Below are positions 34,178-42,826 of a DNA stretch of 64,000 bases, in pieces. This DNA comes from Streptomyces scopuliridis RB72. GTDB taxonomy: Bacteria; Actinomycetota; Actinomycetes; Streptomycetales; Streptomycetaceae. Position 1 is the first letter of the stretch. Every line of letters begins with the position of its first letter. The notes under the pieces were generated by a model. That model saw nothing but the letters and a program-made list of their open reading frames with translations, made no database searches and was not told the origin of the DNA. The stretch lies in assembly GCF_000718095.1 (NCBI RefSeq), contig NZ_JOEI01000032.1, positions 57,969 to 121,968 of the forward strand. Reading direction: 5' to 3'. The position numbers and the translations under genes were made by a program.

Positions 34178-37100
34178 TCAGCGTACGTGGATCGGGACCG
34201 CGCCGGTCGTCGTGTCGCCCTTGTCGTCGGTGACGGTCAGATGCGCCGTGTACGCGCCCGGCCGTGCGTAGGTGTGCGCCGCGCTCGGCCCTTCCGTACC
34301 GGTGGCCTTGGTGTTGTCGCCGAAGTCCCAGTGGTACGAGACGATGGTGCGTCCGGCCACCGGCTTCACGGTGCTGGTGAGCTGCACGGCCAGCGGCGCG
34401 TTTCCGTCGGCGGGCGTCGCCTTGACCGACACCTTCGTGGCCGGTTTCTTCTCCACCCCGGGACCGTTGAAGTGCAGCCAGTCGACCGCGAACAGATCCG
34501 GCTTCTCCGCCGACCAGTCGGGGTTGGTGAAGACCGCGTACAGCTTCACGGGGCCCGAGCCCGAACCGCTGGGGCTCATCAGCGTGACCGTGGGGGAGAT
34601 CAGATTCCCGAAGCCGCCGGTGTTGGGGATGGTCGCCTTGCCCAGCAGCGGTCCGGTCGGTGAGCCACTACGGAACTCGATGTCCCCGCCGAGACCGCCG
34701 GAGGCGGCGCCCACCGTCACCGATGTGATGCCCTTGAGATGCACCGGATCGAAGGAGATCCAGTCGCCGTCCTCGATCTCGGTCACCCGCTTGCCGCCCG
34801 AGGCGTCGGCGCGGTCGGCGATCACAGTGCCGTCGTGCGCGCCGCCGGTCGCGGTACGGTGCTCCGCCTCCCGGAAGGTCGTACGCAGCGTCAGCGATGT
34901 CGAGCCCGTCAGCGCGGGTACGCCTTCGGCGCCCTTGTCCTCGTACTGTGCGGTGATGCCGTAGTACAGGTTCTGCCCGGGGCCGTGACTGTCCCCGGCA
35001 TCGGTGACGATCTCCCCTGTACAGCCGGTGTAGTTGTCCAGCGGATGCAGATGGCTGTCATGGCCGAGCTGGGACTGCACGACCACCCGCGAGCAGTCGA
35101 TGCGACCGCCCGGTCCGGTCTTCCCGTCCTCCCGGTCCGTCACCTTCACGGTGAACGGGATGGTGTCGCCGAAGCTGAACATCCCGCCGTTCGGGGGCTG
35201 TTGGATGGTGACGACCGGTCTGGTGTTGCCGACGGTGATCTCCTGGACGGAGAGCGCGGTGAGCCCGTCGGGCCCGGTGACGGTCAGCCGGGCCGTGAAC
35301 CGGCCCTCGTCCCGGTAGACATGGGACGGGTTCGGCTCGGTGGAGTCGGTGGTCCCGTCGCCGTCGAAGTCCCACGCGTAGGTCACCGGCTTGCCGCCGG
35401 GCAGCCCCGATCCCTCGCTGGAGAATGTCACCGTCAGCGGCGCCGGGCCGCTCTCCGGGGTCGCCGTGGCCTTGGCGTCGGGCAGCCGGCCGTCCGCTAC
35501 ATAGTCGATACGGTAGATGCCCGAGCCCTCGTTGCTGCCGCCCCGGCCCGTTCCGCTGCCGAGCCCGAAGTCGATGACGTACAGCGCTCCGTCGGGCCCG
35601 AAGTCGGCGTCGAAGGGCTGGTTCCACTTCAGATCGCCGAAGACGCCGTTGATGGAGTGGAGATCGCCCGCCTTCACCGGATCGAACCGCGGATCCGTGA
35701 AGGTCTGGTCCTCCCGCTGGAACGAGAATGCCTTGAACCAGGTCCTGGTCAGCTCATACGTGAGCCATTTGCCCTCGAAGTACTCGGGGAACTTCGACGG
35801 ATAGGTGTTCGCAGGGTCGTAGTCGTAGACGGGACCGCTCATCGGCCCGCCGCCGCCCGTGCCGAGTTCGGGGAATTCGGCCGAGGCGGAGTACGCGTAC
35901 CAGATCGTCGCCGGCTTGGCGGCGGGAAGATCCCGCAGACCGGTGTTGTTCGGCGAGTCATTTACCAGCTTGGCGCAGTCGAATTTCTCCCCCGAGGTCC
36001 CGGTCGCGAAATCGTAGTCATTGAACGGGGTGTTGTTGCCGGTGCAGTACGGCCAGCCGTAATTCCCCGCCTCGGTGATCCTGTTGTACTCGACCGTCCC
36101 TTCCGGTCCCCGGTCGGCCACGGCCTTTCGCGCGTCCGGCCCGTAGTCGCCCATGAGTACGGCGCCGCTCAGCGGATCGGTGGTGATACGGAACGGATTG
36201 CGCATGCCCATCGCGTAGACCTCGGGACGGGTCTTCTCCGTACCGGGCGCGAAGAGATTCCCCGCCGGGATGGAATAGGTGCCGTCGTCCTTCGGGGTGA
36301 TCCGCAGAATCTTGCCGCGCAGATCGTTCGTATTCCCGGCGGTCATCTGGGCGTCCCAGGCGCGACGCCCCTCGCGTTCGTCGATCGGGGTGAAGCCGTC
36401 GGAAGCGAAGGGATCGGTGTTGTCGCCGGTCGCGACATACAGATCGCCGTTCTTGTCGAAGGCGATCGAACCGGCCATATGGGAATTGGCCCGGCCCTCA
36501 CCGCGCAGCGTCGGGACGGTCAGCAGCCGCTTCTCGGAGGCCGGATCGACGGTGTTTCCGGTGACCGTGAAGCGTGAGAGATTGAGCCGTTTCTCGGTCT
36601 TGTCGGAGTGCAGCAGATAAAGCCAGTTGTTCGCCGCGAAATCCGGGTCGAGCGCGAGCCCGAGCAGCCCGTCGGACTGGCTCGTCATCTCCGGGGTGTA
36701 CGCGAAGTCCAGCGCGGTCGAGACCTTGAGCGTCGTCTGGTCGATCACCTTGAGCTTGCCGGTGCGCTGGATGAAGAAGACCCTGCGGTCCGGGGCGACG
36801 GCCAGTTCGAAGGGGTCGGCGAGATCGCTGGTGGCCAGCGCGGTGCGCTGGAAGGCGCCCGTCTTGGTGGCGGTGCAGTCGCCGGGCTTGTTGCCCGCGG
36901 CCCACTGGATCCCGCCCAGCAGATGCTTACGGAACGCGTCCTCCTGGAAGGTGGACGAGTCATGCCCGCCGGCGGTGAACCAGGAGCGTCCGCCGTCGTA
37001 GTTCTGGCACCACGACCACGGGTGGTCGACGCCCTCGTCCAGCCCGTCGACGCCGTCGTTCACCTTGATCTGGGCGAGCGTGTGCACCTTGCCGGTGGGG

Positions 37101-37705
37101 TTGGTGCGCCAGTTGTACCACTCCTCCGTGTGCTCCCAGAGCTGGGGAAGGCCCTGGGTGGAGGGGTGGGTCTGGTCGAGTACCTTCACCCGGCCGGTCT
37201 GGATGGCCGGGTGCTTGTCGAAGATCGCCCCGACCAGTCCCTCGTACCAGCCCCAGTCGCGCTCACTGGCGGACGCGGAGTGCAGACCGACCCAGCCGCC
37301 GCCCGCTCGTACGAAGCCCTGGAGGGCGGAGCGCTGGTCGGCGTCGAGCAGATCGCCGCTCTCCGGGGTGGAGTTGGTGTTGTTGAAGACGATCGCCTGG
37401 AAGCGGGCGAGATTGTCCGCGGTGAAGGCCGCGGCGTCGTCGGTGGCCTCCACCTCGAACCCGTTCTCGCTGCCGAGTTGCTCAACCGTCCTGATTCCGG
37501 CGGGGATCGAGTCATGCACGGAGTTGGTGGTCTTGGAGAAGACCAGAACGCGGAACGGAGCCGCGTCGGCGCGGGGCGGCGCGGCCATCCCGAGACCGAG
37601 GATGAGTGCCAGTAAGGCGATGAGGACGAGGAAGGGGGAGGAGGAGGACGGGGACAGAGCCCTGACGGACGACGTTCTCGTGGGCGTTCTCACAGGTGTT
37701 CTCAT
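34178..37705 (-). CDS. Secreted ThuA / PQQ-type sugar dehydrogenase / PKD / CBM protein
   Basis: Large exported protein of 1175 aa. A signal peptide (to about residue 48) precedes a ThuA glutamine-amidotransferase-like domain (about 50-275: RVLVFSKTTNSVHDSIPAGI, WVGLHSASA, WYNWRTNPTGKVH, DGGRSWFTAGGHDSSTF). A six-bladed glucose/sorbosone-dehydrogenase beta-propeller follows (about 290-745: FELAVAPDRRVFFIQRTGKL, ALDPDFAANNWLYLLHS, GMRNPFRITTD, PFDADFGPDGALYVIDFG). Then come a PKD domain (about 755-840, YAWDFDGDGTTDS), a CBM6-like beta domain (about 955-1080) and a terminal PKD domain. This multi-domain type is common in Streptomyces glycan utilisation. It is first in a two-gene minus operon; a LacI-type operator lies 36 nt upstream of its start. 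Confidence 0.9.
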   Translation of the reverse strand: MRTPVRTPTRTSSVRALSPSSSSPFLVLIALLALILGLGMAAPPRADAAPFRVLVFSKTTNSVHDSIPAGIRTVEQLGSENGFEVEATDDAAAFTADNLARFQAIVFNNTNSTPESGDLLDADQRSALQGFVRAGGGWVGLHSASASERDWGWYEGLVGAIFDKHPAIQTGRVKVLDQTHPSTQGLPQLWEHTEEWYNWRTNPTGKVHTLAQIKVNDGVDGLDEGVDHPWSWCQNYDGGRSWFTAGGHDSSTFQEDAFRKHLLGGIQWAAGNKPGDCTATKTGAFQRTALATSDLADPFELAVAPDRRVFFIQRTGKLKVIDQTTLKVSTALDFAYTPEMTSQSDGLLGLALDPDFAANNWLYLLHSDKTEKRLNLSRFTVTGNTVDPASEKRLLTVPTLRGEGRANSHMAGSIAFDKNGDLYVATGDNTDPFASDGFTPIDEREGRRAWDAQMTAGNTNDLRGKILRITPKDDGTYSIPAGNLFAPGTEKTRPEVYAMGMRNPFRITTDPLSGAVLMGDYGPDARKAVADRGPEGTVEYNRITEAGNYGWPYCTGNNTPFNDYDFATGTSGEKFDCAKLVNDSPNNTGLRDLPAAKPATIWYAYSASAEFPELGTGGGGPMSGPVYDYDPANTYPSKFPEYFEGKWLTYELTRTWFKAFSFQREDQTFTDPRFDPVKAGDLHSINGVFGDLKWNQPFDADFGPDGALYVIDFGLGSGTGRGGSNEGSGIYRIDYVADGRLPDAKATATPESGPAPLTVTFSSEGSGLPGGKPVTYAWDFDGDGTTDSTEPNPSHVYRDEGRFTARLTVTGPDGLTALSVQEITVGNTRPVVTIQQPPNGGMFSFGDTIPFTVKVTDREDGKTGPGGRIDCSRVVVQSQLGHDSHLHPLDNYTGCTGEIVTDAGDSHGPGQNLYYGITAQYEDKGAEGVPALTGSTSLTLRTTFREAEHRTATGGAHDGTVIADRADASGGKRVTEIEDGDWISFDPVHLKGITSVTVGAASGGLGGDIEFRSGSPTGPLLGKATIPNTGGFGNLISPTVTLMSPSGSGSGPVKLYAVFTNPDWSAEKPDLFAVDWLHFNGPGVEKKPATKVSVKATPADGNAPLAVQLTSTVKPVAGRTIVSYHWDFGDNTKATGTEGPSAAHTYARPGAYTAHLTVTDDKGDTTTGAVPIHVR

Positions 37706-37741
37706 GGGCGCTCCCGGTGCTGGTGAGCCGAGCTGCGGGTT

Positions 37742-37755
37742 AGAAAGCGCTTTCT
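37742..37755. promoter_or_regulatory. LacI-type operator upstream of ThuA gene
   Basis: AGAAAGCGCTTTCT, a perfect 14-bp palindrome identical to the core of the site at 29142-29157. It is positioned 36 nt upstream of the minus-strand ThuA gene start, where it would block transcription. Sequence 37756-37938 shows no gene. Confidence 0.8.
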
Positions 37756-37938
37756 GGAGTACGTCGCACAGCGTAGGTTCAGCTGTTACAGGGGGTCAAT
37801 GGGTCGGAAGGGCTCTCTGTGATAAAGGAGTTGGCGCCGGGGCGCATGAACCGGCGCCGGGGAACGGGCGAACTGGCTCCGGTGGGCGGGTGAACGGGCT
37901 CCGGGTGGGGCCGATTCGGTCCGTCCGGACATACGGCT

Positions 37939-37971
37939 GACCCGCCCCGGGGCATCGTGCCGGGGCGGGTC
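37939..37971 (-). terminator. Terminator of the aldo-keto reductase gene
   Basis: GACCCGCCCCGG / CCGGGGCGGGTC, a 12-bp perfect stem with a 9-nt loop, located 35 nt beyond the minus-strand stop at 38006. Confidence 0.7.
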
Positions 37972-38005
37972 GGTGGTGCGTATTGCTCCGTGTGTGCGGC
38001 TGCCG

Positions 38006-38863
38006 TCAGGCCGCGTCCAGCTCCGCCACCTCGGCGAGGGTCAGTACGAGGTCGGCCGCGGCGACCGAGTCGATGATGGTCTCCGGACGACTGGAGCCCG
38101 GGATCGGCAGCACGGTCGGCGACTTGGCCAGCATCCACGCCAGGCACACCCGCTGCGGGCTCACGCCATGAGCCTCCGCGATCCGGGCGAACGGCGCGTA
38201 CGAGGAGCCGAGTTCACCCGCGTGCTTGATACCGCCGAACGGACTCCACGGCAGGAACGCGATACCCAGCTCCGCGCAGAGTTCGAGCTCCGGCTCGCTG
38301 GAGCGGAAGGCCGGCGAGAACTGGTTCTGCACCGAGGCCAGCCGGCCGCCGAGGATCTCATTGGCCGACCGGATCTGCTCCGGGTCGGCGTTGGAGATAC
38401 CGGCCCGCAGGATCTTGCCCTCGTCGAGCAGATCACGCAGCGCGCCGATGGACTCCTCGTAGGGAACCTCCGGGTCGGGACGGTGGAACTGGTAGAGCCC
38501 GATCGCCTCCACACCGAGCCGCCCGAGCGACGCCTCACAGGCGCGCCTGAGATGCTCGGGGGAGCCGTCCAGCGCCCAGGAGCCGTCGCCGGGACGCACA
38601 TGGCCGCCCTTGGTGGCCACCAGCACCTCGGAACCCCGGCTGTGCGAGGCCAGCGCCTTGGCGATCAGGGCCTCGTTGTGGCCGGCGTCGTTGGCGTCGC
38701 GGTGGTAGGCGTCCGCCGTGTCGATCAGTGTCACCCCGGCGTCCAGCGCCGCGTGGATGGTGGCGATGGACCGGGCCTCGTCGGGCCGTCCCTCGATCGA
38801 CATCGGCATACCGCCCAGACCGATCTCGCTGACCTCGACGGTTCCGATGCGGCGAGTCTTCAT
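38006..38863 (-). CDS. Aldo/keto reductase
   Basis: NADPH-dependent aldo/keto reductase of 285 aa. The catalytic tetrad is visible: Asp and Tyr in LIDTADAYHRD, Lys in EVLVATKGGH, His in GLYQFHRPD. Cofactor segments VQNQFSPAFRSS and PTVLPIPGSSRPETI are present. The ATG at 38863 was chosen because it begins the family's first strand (TRRIGTVEVSEIGLGG); the open frame upstream is not homologous. It is divergent from a LysR regulator, 180 nt away, which is its probable controller. Confidence 0.9.
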   Translation of the reverse strand: MKTRRIGTVEVSEIGLGGMPMSIEGRPDEARSIATIHAALDAGVTLIDTADAYHRDANDAGHNEALIAKALASHSRGSEVLVATKGGHVRPGDGSWALDGSPEHLRRACEASLGRLGVEAIGLYQFHRPDPEVPYEESIGALRDLLDEGKILRAGISNADPEQIRSANEILGGRLASVQNQFSPAFRSSEPELELCAELGIAFLPWSPFGGIKHAGELGSSYAPFARIAEAHGVSPQRVCLAWMLAKSPTVLPIPGSSRPETIIDSVAAADLVLTLAEVAELDAA

Positions 38864-39042
38864 GGTGTGGCGCACCCTTCCTGCTGCGATGCCCGCCGGA
38901 TCCGGCGGACGCCCTCCAGCTTCGCCGCCGGCCCGTGAGACGTCCAATAGAAGAAAACGAACGCATTGAGCGACGGGGCTTCTCAATCAGGACCTCCCGC
39001 CGGGTCGGCTCGATGAGACTCGTGCGTCTAGGCTCGTACGTC

Positions 39043-39954
39043 GTGGAACTCCGACATCTCGAATACTTCGTCGCCGTCGCGGAAGAGCGCCACTTCACCA
39101 GGGCCGCCCAGCGGCTGATGGTCTCGCAGTCGGGACTCTCGGCCTCCGTCCGCGCCCTCGAACGCGAGCTGGGCGCCCGGCTCTTCGTACGCTCCACCCG
39201 CAGGGTCGAGCTGACCGGCGCCGGCCACGCGCTGCTCGTGGAGGCATCGCGCGCGCTGGCGAGCGTACGGGCGGGCCGGGAGGCGGTCGCGGCGGTCCAG
39301 GGGCTGCTGCGCGGCACCCTGTCCGTCGGCACCGAGCAGTGTGTCACGGGCGTGCATGTCCCGGGCCTGCTCGCGCGGTTCCGGTCGGAGCACCCCGAGG
39401 TCGAGGTGCGGCTGCGGCAGGCCGGCTCCGCCTCGCTCGTGGAGGATGTCGCGGACGGACGGCTCGACCTGGCCTTCGTCGCCGTGTCCGGGGCCGTGCC
39501 CGAGGGGGTACGACTGGTGCCGCTGGCCAGCGAGCCGATGGTGCTGCTCTGCCACCCCGGTCATCCGCTGGCCGGGTCGGAGAAGGCCGAGTGGGCCGAG
39601 CTGGGCGGCGAGGTCTTCGTCGACTTCCACGAGGACTGGGGCGCCCGCGGCCTCACCGACCGGGCCTTCGCCGCCGCCCGCATCGAGCGGCGGGTCGCCC
39701 TGGAGGTCAATGATGTGCACAGTCTGATCGAGCTGGTCGGGCACCGTCTCGGCATCGCGGTGGTGCCCCGCCCGATCGCCCGCAAGGAGCAGGCCGCGGC
39801 GCTGACGACCGTACCGCTGGCCGGTGCGGAGGACCATCTCTGGGAGGTCTCTGCGGCCGTTCCCGAGGACCAGCGCACGGGCCCGGCCGCCCGGGAGCTG
39901 CTGTCGTACCTGACGCGCGCCGGGGCGCGGAGTTCCGTACCGGACCTCTCCTGA
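39043..39954 (+). CDS. LysR family transcriptional regulator
   Basis: LysR regulator of 303 aa. N-terminal winged HTH LRHLEYFVAVAEERHFTRAA, QRLMVSQSGLSASVRALERE, LGARLFVRSTRRVELTGAG; C-terminal substrate-binding domain (LSVGTEQCVTGVHVPGLLAR, LVEDVADGRLDLAFVAV, LIELVGHRLGIAVVPRPIA). The GTG at 39043 is chosen at the family's first residues. A TAGGCT -10-like box at 39029-39034 is only 8 nt upstream, so the transcript is probably leaderless. It is divergent from the aldo/keto reductase. Confidence 0.88.
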   Translation: MELRHLEYFVAVAEERHFTRAAQRLMVSQSGLSASVRALERELGARLFVRSTRRVELTGAGHALLVEASRALASVRAGREAVAAVQGLLRGTLSVGTEQCVTGVHVPGLLARFRSEHPEVEVRLRQAGSASLVEDVADGRLDLAFVAVSGAVPEGVRLVPLASEPMVLLCHPGHPLAGSEKAEWAELGGEVFVDFHEDWGARGLTDRAFAAARIERRVALEVNDVHSLIELVGHRLGIAVVPRPIARKEQAAALTTVPLAGAEDHLWEVSAAVPEDQRTGPAARELLSYLTRAGARSSVPDLS

Positions 39955-39974
39955 AGGGTGGTCGTCGGCAGGAC

Positions 39975-40487
39975 TCAGGGCCGCTCCAGCCACCCCCGGA
40001 CGAACGCGGCCTGCCCGACATGCTGGAGATCGTCGGCGATGACGCTGACCAGCCGTACGCCGAGAGTGACGGACGGGGTCCACGCGTCGTCGACGACCCG
40101 GCCGAGGTCCGCGTCCTTGAGCGTGCCGAGGTACTTCACCGTCCGCTCGTGAACGGCGTCGTGGTACTCGACGAGCAGCTCGCCGGAGATTCCGCCGAGC
40201 GAGGCCACGTCCTTGGGGGAGTGGCCGTACCCGGTGGAGCGGCGCGAGAACGGCAGTTCGAACCTCTCCGACCACTCCTGAGCGATCCACACCTCTTCCG
40301 TACCGGCCACGTCGGCGATGTGATCGTCCTGGATCCGGGTGAGATGCCAGATAAGCCAGGCGATCGAATTCGCCCCGTCGTCCAGCCGTACGGCCAGCTC
40401 ATCGGGGGAGAGACCGTCCACCGCCTCATGGACGGCCTCGCGGATACGGCCGAAGGCGTCGATGAGCAGATCACCGCTTGCGGTCAT
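39975..40487 (-). CDS. DinB/DUF664 family protein (mycothiol-dependent-type)
   Basis: Four-helix-bundle DinB-like protein of 170 aa: LIDAFGRIREAVHEAVDGLS, NSIAWLIWHLTRIQDDHIAD, LLVEYHDAVHERTVKYLGTL and VIADDLQHVGQAAFVRGWLE. The three metal-ligand histidines (H in WHLTR, H in EYHDAV or VHER, H in QHVGQA) are placed as in the family. In actinomycetes such proteins include mycothiol S-transferases and maleylpyruvate isomerases, so a thiol-dependent detoxification role is plausible. It is convergent with LysR. Confidence 0.82.
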   Translation of the reverse strand: MTASGDLLIDAFGRIREAVHEAVDGLSPDELAVRLDDGANSIAWLIWHLTRIQDDHIADVAGTEEVWIAQEWSERFELPFSRRSTGYGHSPKDVASLGGISGELLVEYHDAVHERTVKYLGTLKDADLGRVVDDAWTPSVTLGVRLVSVIADDLQHVGQAAFVRGWLERP

Positions 40488-40635
40488 GGCAGGCTCCACT
40501 TCTGTACGTCTTCCGCGGGACCTTCGACGCCGACCGTTTCCGAATCGAGGGTCCGATCCCATCCAAGGTTGCCTCGTGTCGCCCGGCGATGCGCTCCGAG
40601 GAACCGATCCACACAGGGATGGCCCCGGCAACGCC

Positions 40636-41538
40636 TCACGTACGCGTGAGGAACCCCGAGATCCGCTCCCGCAGCGACCGCGCGTCGAGGCCCTGCCCCG
40701 CCAGGTGCTCTTCCAGCTGTCCGTACCGGCGCAGCTCGCGGCGGGCCACCCCGAGCCCCAGCACCCGGTGCGGGGTCTCGGCCAGCGCGTCGTTGGCCGC
40801 GGCCGTGGAGGTGCCGGCGAGATACGGCTCGACGAGCACGACATCCGCCGTGCCACCGCCCGCGACGGCACGGCGCAGCGCCGCCCCGTCGAAGGGCCGC
40901 ACGGTCGTCGCGTACAGCACCGTCGTATCCAGCCCCTCCGTCGCCGCCAGCACGTTGTCCAGCATCGGCCCGACGGCGACCACGACCCCGGCGCGCCCCT
41001 CGCGTACGGTGCTGAACCCGGCGCCGGTCACCGGCCGTGCCCGCTCGTTGCTCTGCATCGACAGCCGTACGTAATCCCGTCCGTCCCCGGCGGCGGCGCG
41101 CCGCAGCAGCGCCTCGGCCTCGTCGGGATGCCCGGGTACGTGCACCGCCCAGCCGTCGAGCGTGTCCATCAGCGCGACATCACCGGGCGCCATATGGGTG
41201 AAACCGCCCGCGGGCCAGTCGTACGAGGCCCCCGCGCTGACCAGTACGCCGCCCACGCCCTGATGCCCGAAGTCCAGCTTGACCTGCTCGAAGGGCCGCT
41301 CGACCAGGAAGCTGGCGAAGGTGTGCACGATCGGCCGCAGCCCGGTGAGGGCGAGGCCGCCGCCCACGCCGACCAGCAACTGTTCACGGATCCCGACATT
41401 GATCACGCGGTCCGGATGACGCCGCTCCGCCGCGTCGAAGCCGTCCCGGCTGATCTCGGCGAGGACGACCGCGAGCCGCGGGTCGTCGTCCAGCAGCTGG
41501 GAGGTGGTGGAGATGAAGCGGTCGCGCATGGTGTCCAT
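40636..41538 (-). CDS. Transketolase C-terminal subunit
   Basis: C-terminal half of a split transketolase, 300 aa: PYR domain with the cofactor Glu in INVGIREQLLVGVGGGLAL, IVHTFASFLVERPFEQVKLD, then the C-terminal domain GVVVAVGPMLDNVLAATEGL and VVLVEPYLAGTSTAAANDAL. With the N-terminal subunit encoded 65 nt upstream it should form an active ThDP enzyme moving two-carbon units between sugars. ATG at 41538 was chosen; the sequence ahead of it belongs to the upstream gene's alternative frame. Physiological substrate is unclear, since split transketolases often serve specialised pathways. Confidence 0.87.
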   Translation of the reverse strand: MDTMRDRFISTTSQLLDDDPRLAVVLAEISRDGFDAAERRHPDRVINVGIREQLLVGVGGGLALTGLRPIVHTFASFLVERPFEQVKLDFGHQGVGGVLVSAGASYDWPAGGFTHMAPGDVALMDTLDGWAVHVPGHPDEAEALLRRAAAGDGRDYVRLSMQSNERARPVTGAGFSTVREGRAGVVVAVGPMLDNVLAATEGLDTTVLYATTVRPFDGAALRRAVAGGGTADVVLVEPYLAGTSTAAANDALAETPHRVLGLGVARRELRRYGQLEEHLAGQGLDARSLRERISGFLTRT

Positions 41539-41603
41539 GGGAAGTACCCCTCTTGATGGGTGCGGTCGGCGGGTGCTTTTGGCGGTCGAACGTGACGCGG
41601 CGG

Positions 41604-42305
41604 TCAGGACTTGGGCTCGACACGCGCCACGACCGCCCGGGGCCGGCCCGCGTGCGGCGCGGTGAAGGCCGCGTACAGCGCCTCGTGGTCCCTGCCGTCG
41701 ACGGTCTCGGCCGACCAGCCGGCCGCCTCGAACCGCGACGCGATGCCGCCCGGCCAGCCGTAGGTCGCGGACGCGTTGTCGATCACCAGCGTGTGGAGCT
41801 GATCGAGCCCCGCCGGACCCGCGTAGGCGAGCGCCTCGTGATTGCTGCCCTCGTCCAGCTCGGCATCCCCGATCAGCACCCACACCCGCGGGTCGGTGAG
41901 CCCCTGCGCCCGGAGCCCCAGCACACTGCCCACGGCGAGCGGCAGTCCGTGCCCGAGCGAACCGCTGCCGATCTCCACCCCTGGAATCAGCGTCCGGTCG
42001 GGGTGGTGCCCGAGCGGCGAGTCGTACGAGCCGAAGCCGGGCAGCGTCTCCTCGGCGAGGAACCCCTTGGCGGCGAGGACCGCGTAGTACGCCATCGGCC
42101 CGTGCCCCTTCGAGAGCAGGAACCGGTCCCGTCCCGGCGCGTCGACGGTCCCGGGCGACACGCGCAGGACCCGGTCGTACAGCACCCACAGGGCATCCAG
42201 CGTGGAGGTCGCCGCCGGTCCGTGCTTCTCGTCACCCGTCATCAGGGCCAGCAGCCGGTCCAGATCCTCGTAACCCGCTACGGAAGTCATCTCTGTCGTC
42301 GTCAT
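41604..42305 (-). CDS. Transketolase N-terminal subunit
   Basis: N-terminal half of a split transketolase, 233 aa. The ThDP-binding domain has RDRFLLSKGHGPMAYYAVLA, the LGHGLPLAVGSVLGLR loop, and the metal motif WVLIGDAELDEGSNHEALAY ending HTLVIDNASATYGWPGG. It pairs with the C-terminal subunit encoded downstream. ATG 42305 is preferred; an in-frame GTG 9 nt earlier is possible. Its promoter must lie in the 140 nt before tRNA-Pro, which show no other feature. Confidence 0.87.
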   Translation of the reverse strand: MTTTEMTSVAGYEDLDRLLALMTGDEKHGPAATSTLDALWVLYDRVLRVSPGTVDAPGRDRFLLSKGHGPMAYYAVLAAKGFLAEETLPGFGSYDSPLGHHPDRTLIPGVEIGSGSLGHGLPLAVGSVLGLRAQGLTDPRVWVLIGDAELDEGSNHEALAYAGPAGLDQLHTLVIDNASATYGWPGGIASRFEAAGWSAETVDGRDHEALYAAFTAPHAGRPRAVVARVEPKS

Positions 42306-42443
42306 GGGACCCACGGTGCAACTTCAACCACGCTTGAGGTCAAGCGCCCGATCCGCCCGGAAAGCGATTCGTGACCACCGCTCCGAGTGCGGTATTGTTC
42401 TCATGCGCGTTCGGGCCAGGGAAACCCCAGGTCAGACGGGCAT

Positions 42444-42517
<74 letters not shown>

Positions 42518-42542
42518 CAGTGATGTCGGATATTTTCGCAGC

Positions 42543-42570
42543 TCAGGGGCCATCTTTGGATGGCCCCTGA
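42543..42570 (+). terminator. Terminator downstream of tRNA-Pro
   Basis: TCAGGGGCCATC-TTTG-GATGGCCCCTGA, a perfect 12-bp stem, followed by CGGGTTTTCC. It lies 25 nt beyond the tRNA. Confidence 0.7.
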
Positions 42571-42589
42571 CGGGTTTTCCGGGAGCGCT

Positions 42590-42631
42590 TTGGGAGCGAG
42601 TGGGAGCCGGGCCGCTCCCACTCGCTCCCAA
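42590..42631. repeat. 18-bp perfect inverted repeat
   Basis: TTGGGAGCGAGTGGGAGC and GCTCCCACTCGCTCCCAA flank CGGGCC. It is longer than a typical terminator. It could be a second terminator or a recombinase/relaxase recognition structure of a decayed element next to tRNA-Pro. Confidence 0.6.
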
Positions 42632-42750
42632 GCCGCCGGAAGCTGGGAGCGACGTCAATCTACGGTTGATCGTGGGTTGCCCGATGGTGTCGCTCCCGGT
42701 GAAGATCTCTGCCGTTCGGCACCGCTGTGCTGGTCAAGTGCTCGGCTTTT

Positions 42751-42826
42751 CGACCCCTTGTCCGGGTTTTCGTCAAGGGGTCGTGCTCCCGCTCGACCCC
42801 TTGACTGTTTCCGGCGACCCCTTGAC
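42751..42826. repeat. Cluster of tRNA-derived 12-mers
   Basis: The 12-mer GTCAAGGGGTCG, which occurs in tRNA-Pro at 42482-42493 (anticodon arm to T arm), recurs at 42772-42783 and, inverted, at 42794-42805 and 42815-42826, with a one-mismatch inverted copy at 42751-42762. The copies form nested hairpins. They resemble arm-type sites of a tRNA-targeting integrase. Sequence 42827-43628 contains no convincing gene. Confidence 0.6.

Noticed and set aside
42751..42826. CRISPR array
   Set aside because: The repeats are 12 bp, alternate in orientation and have unequal spacers; they are tRNA-derived, not CRISPR repeats.
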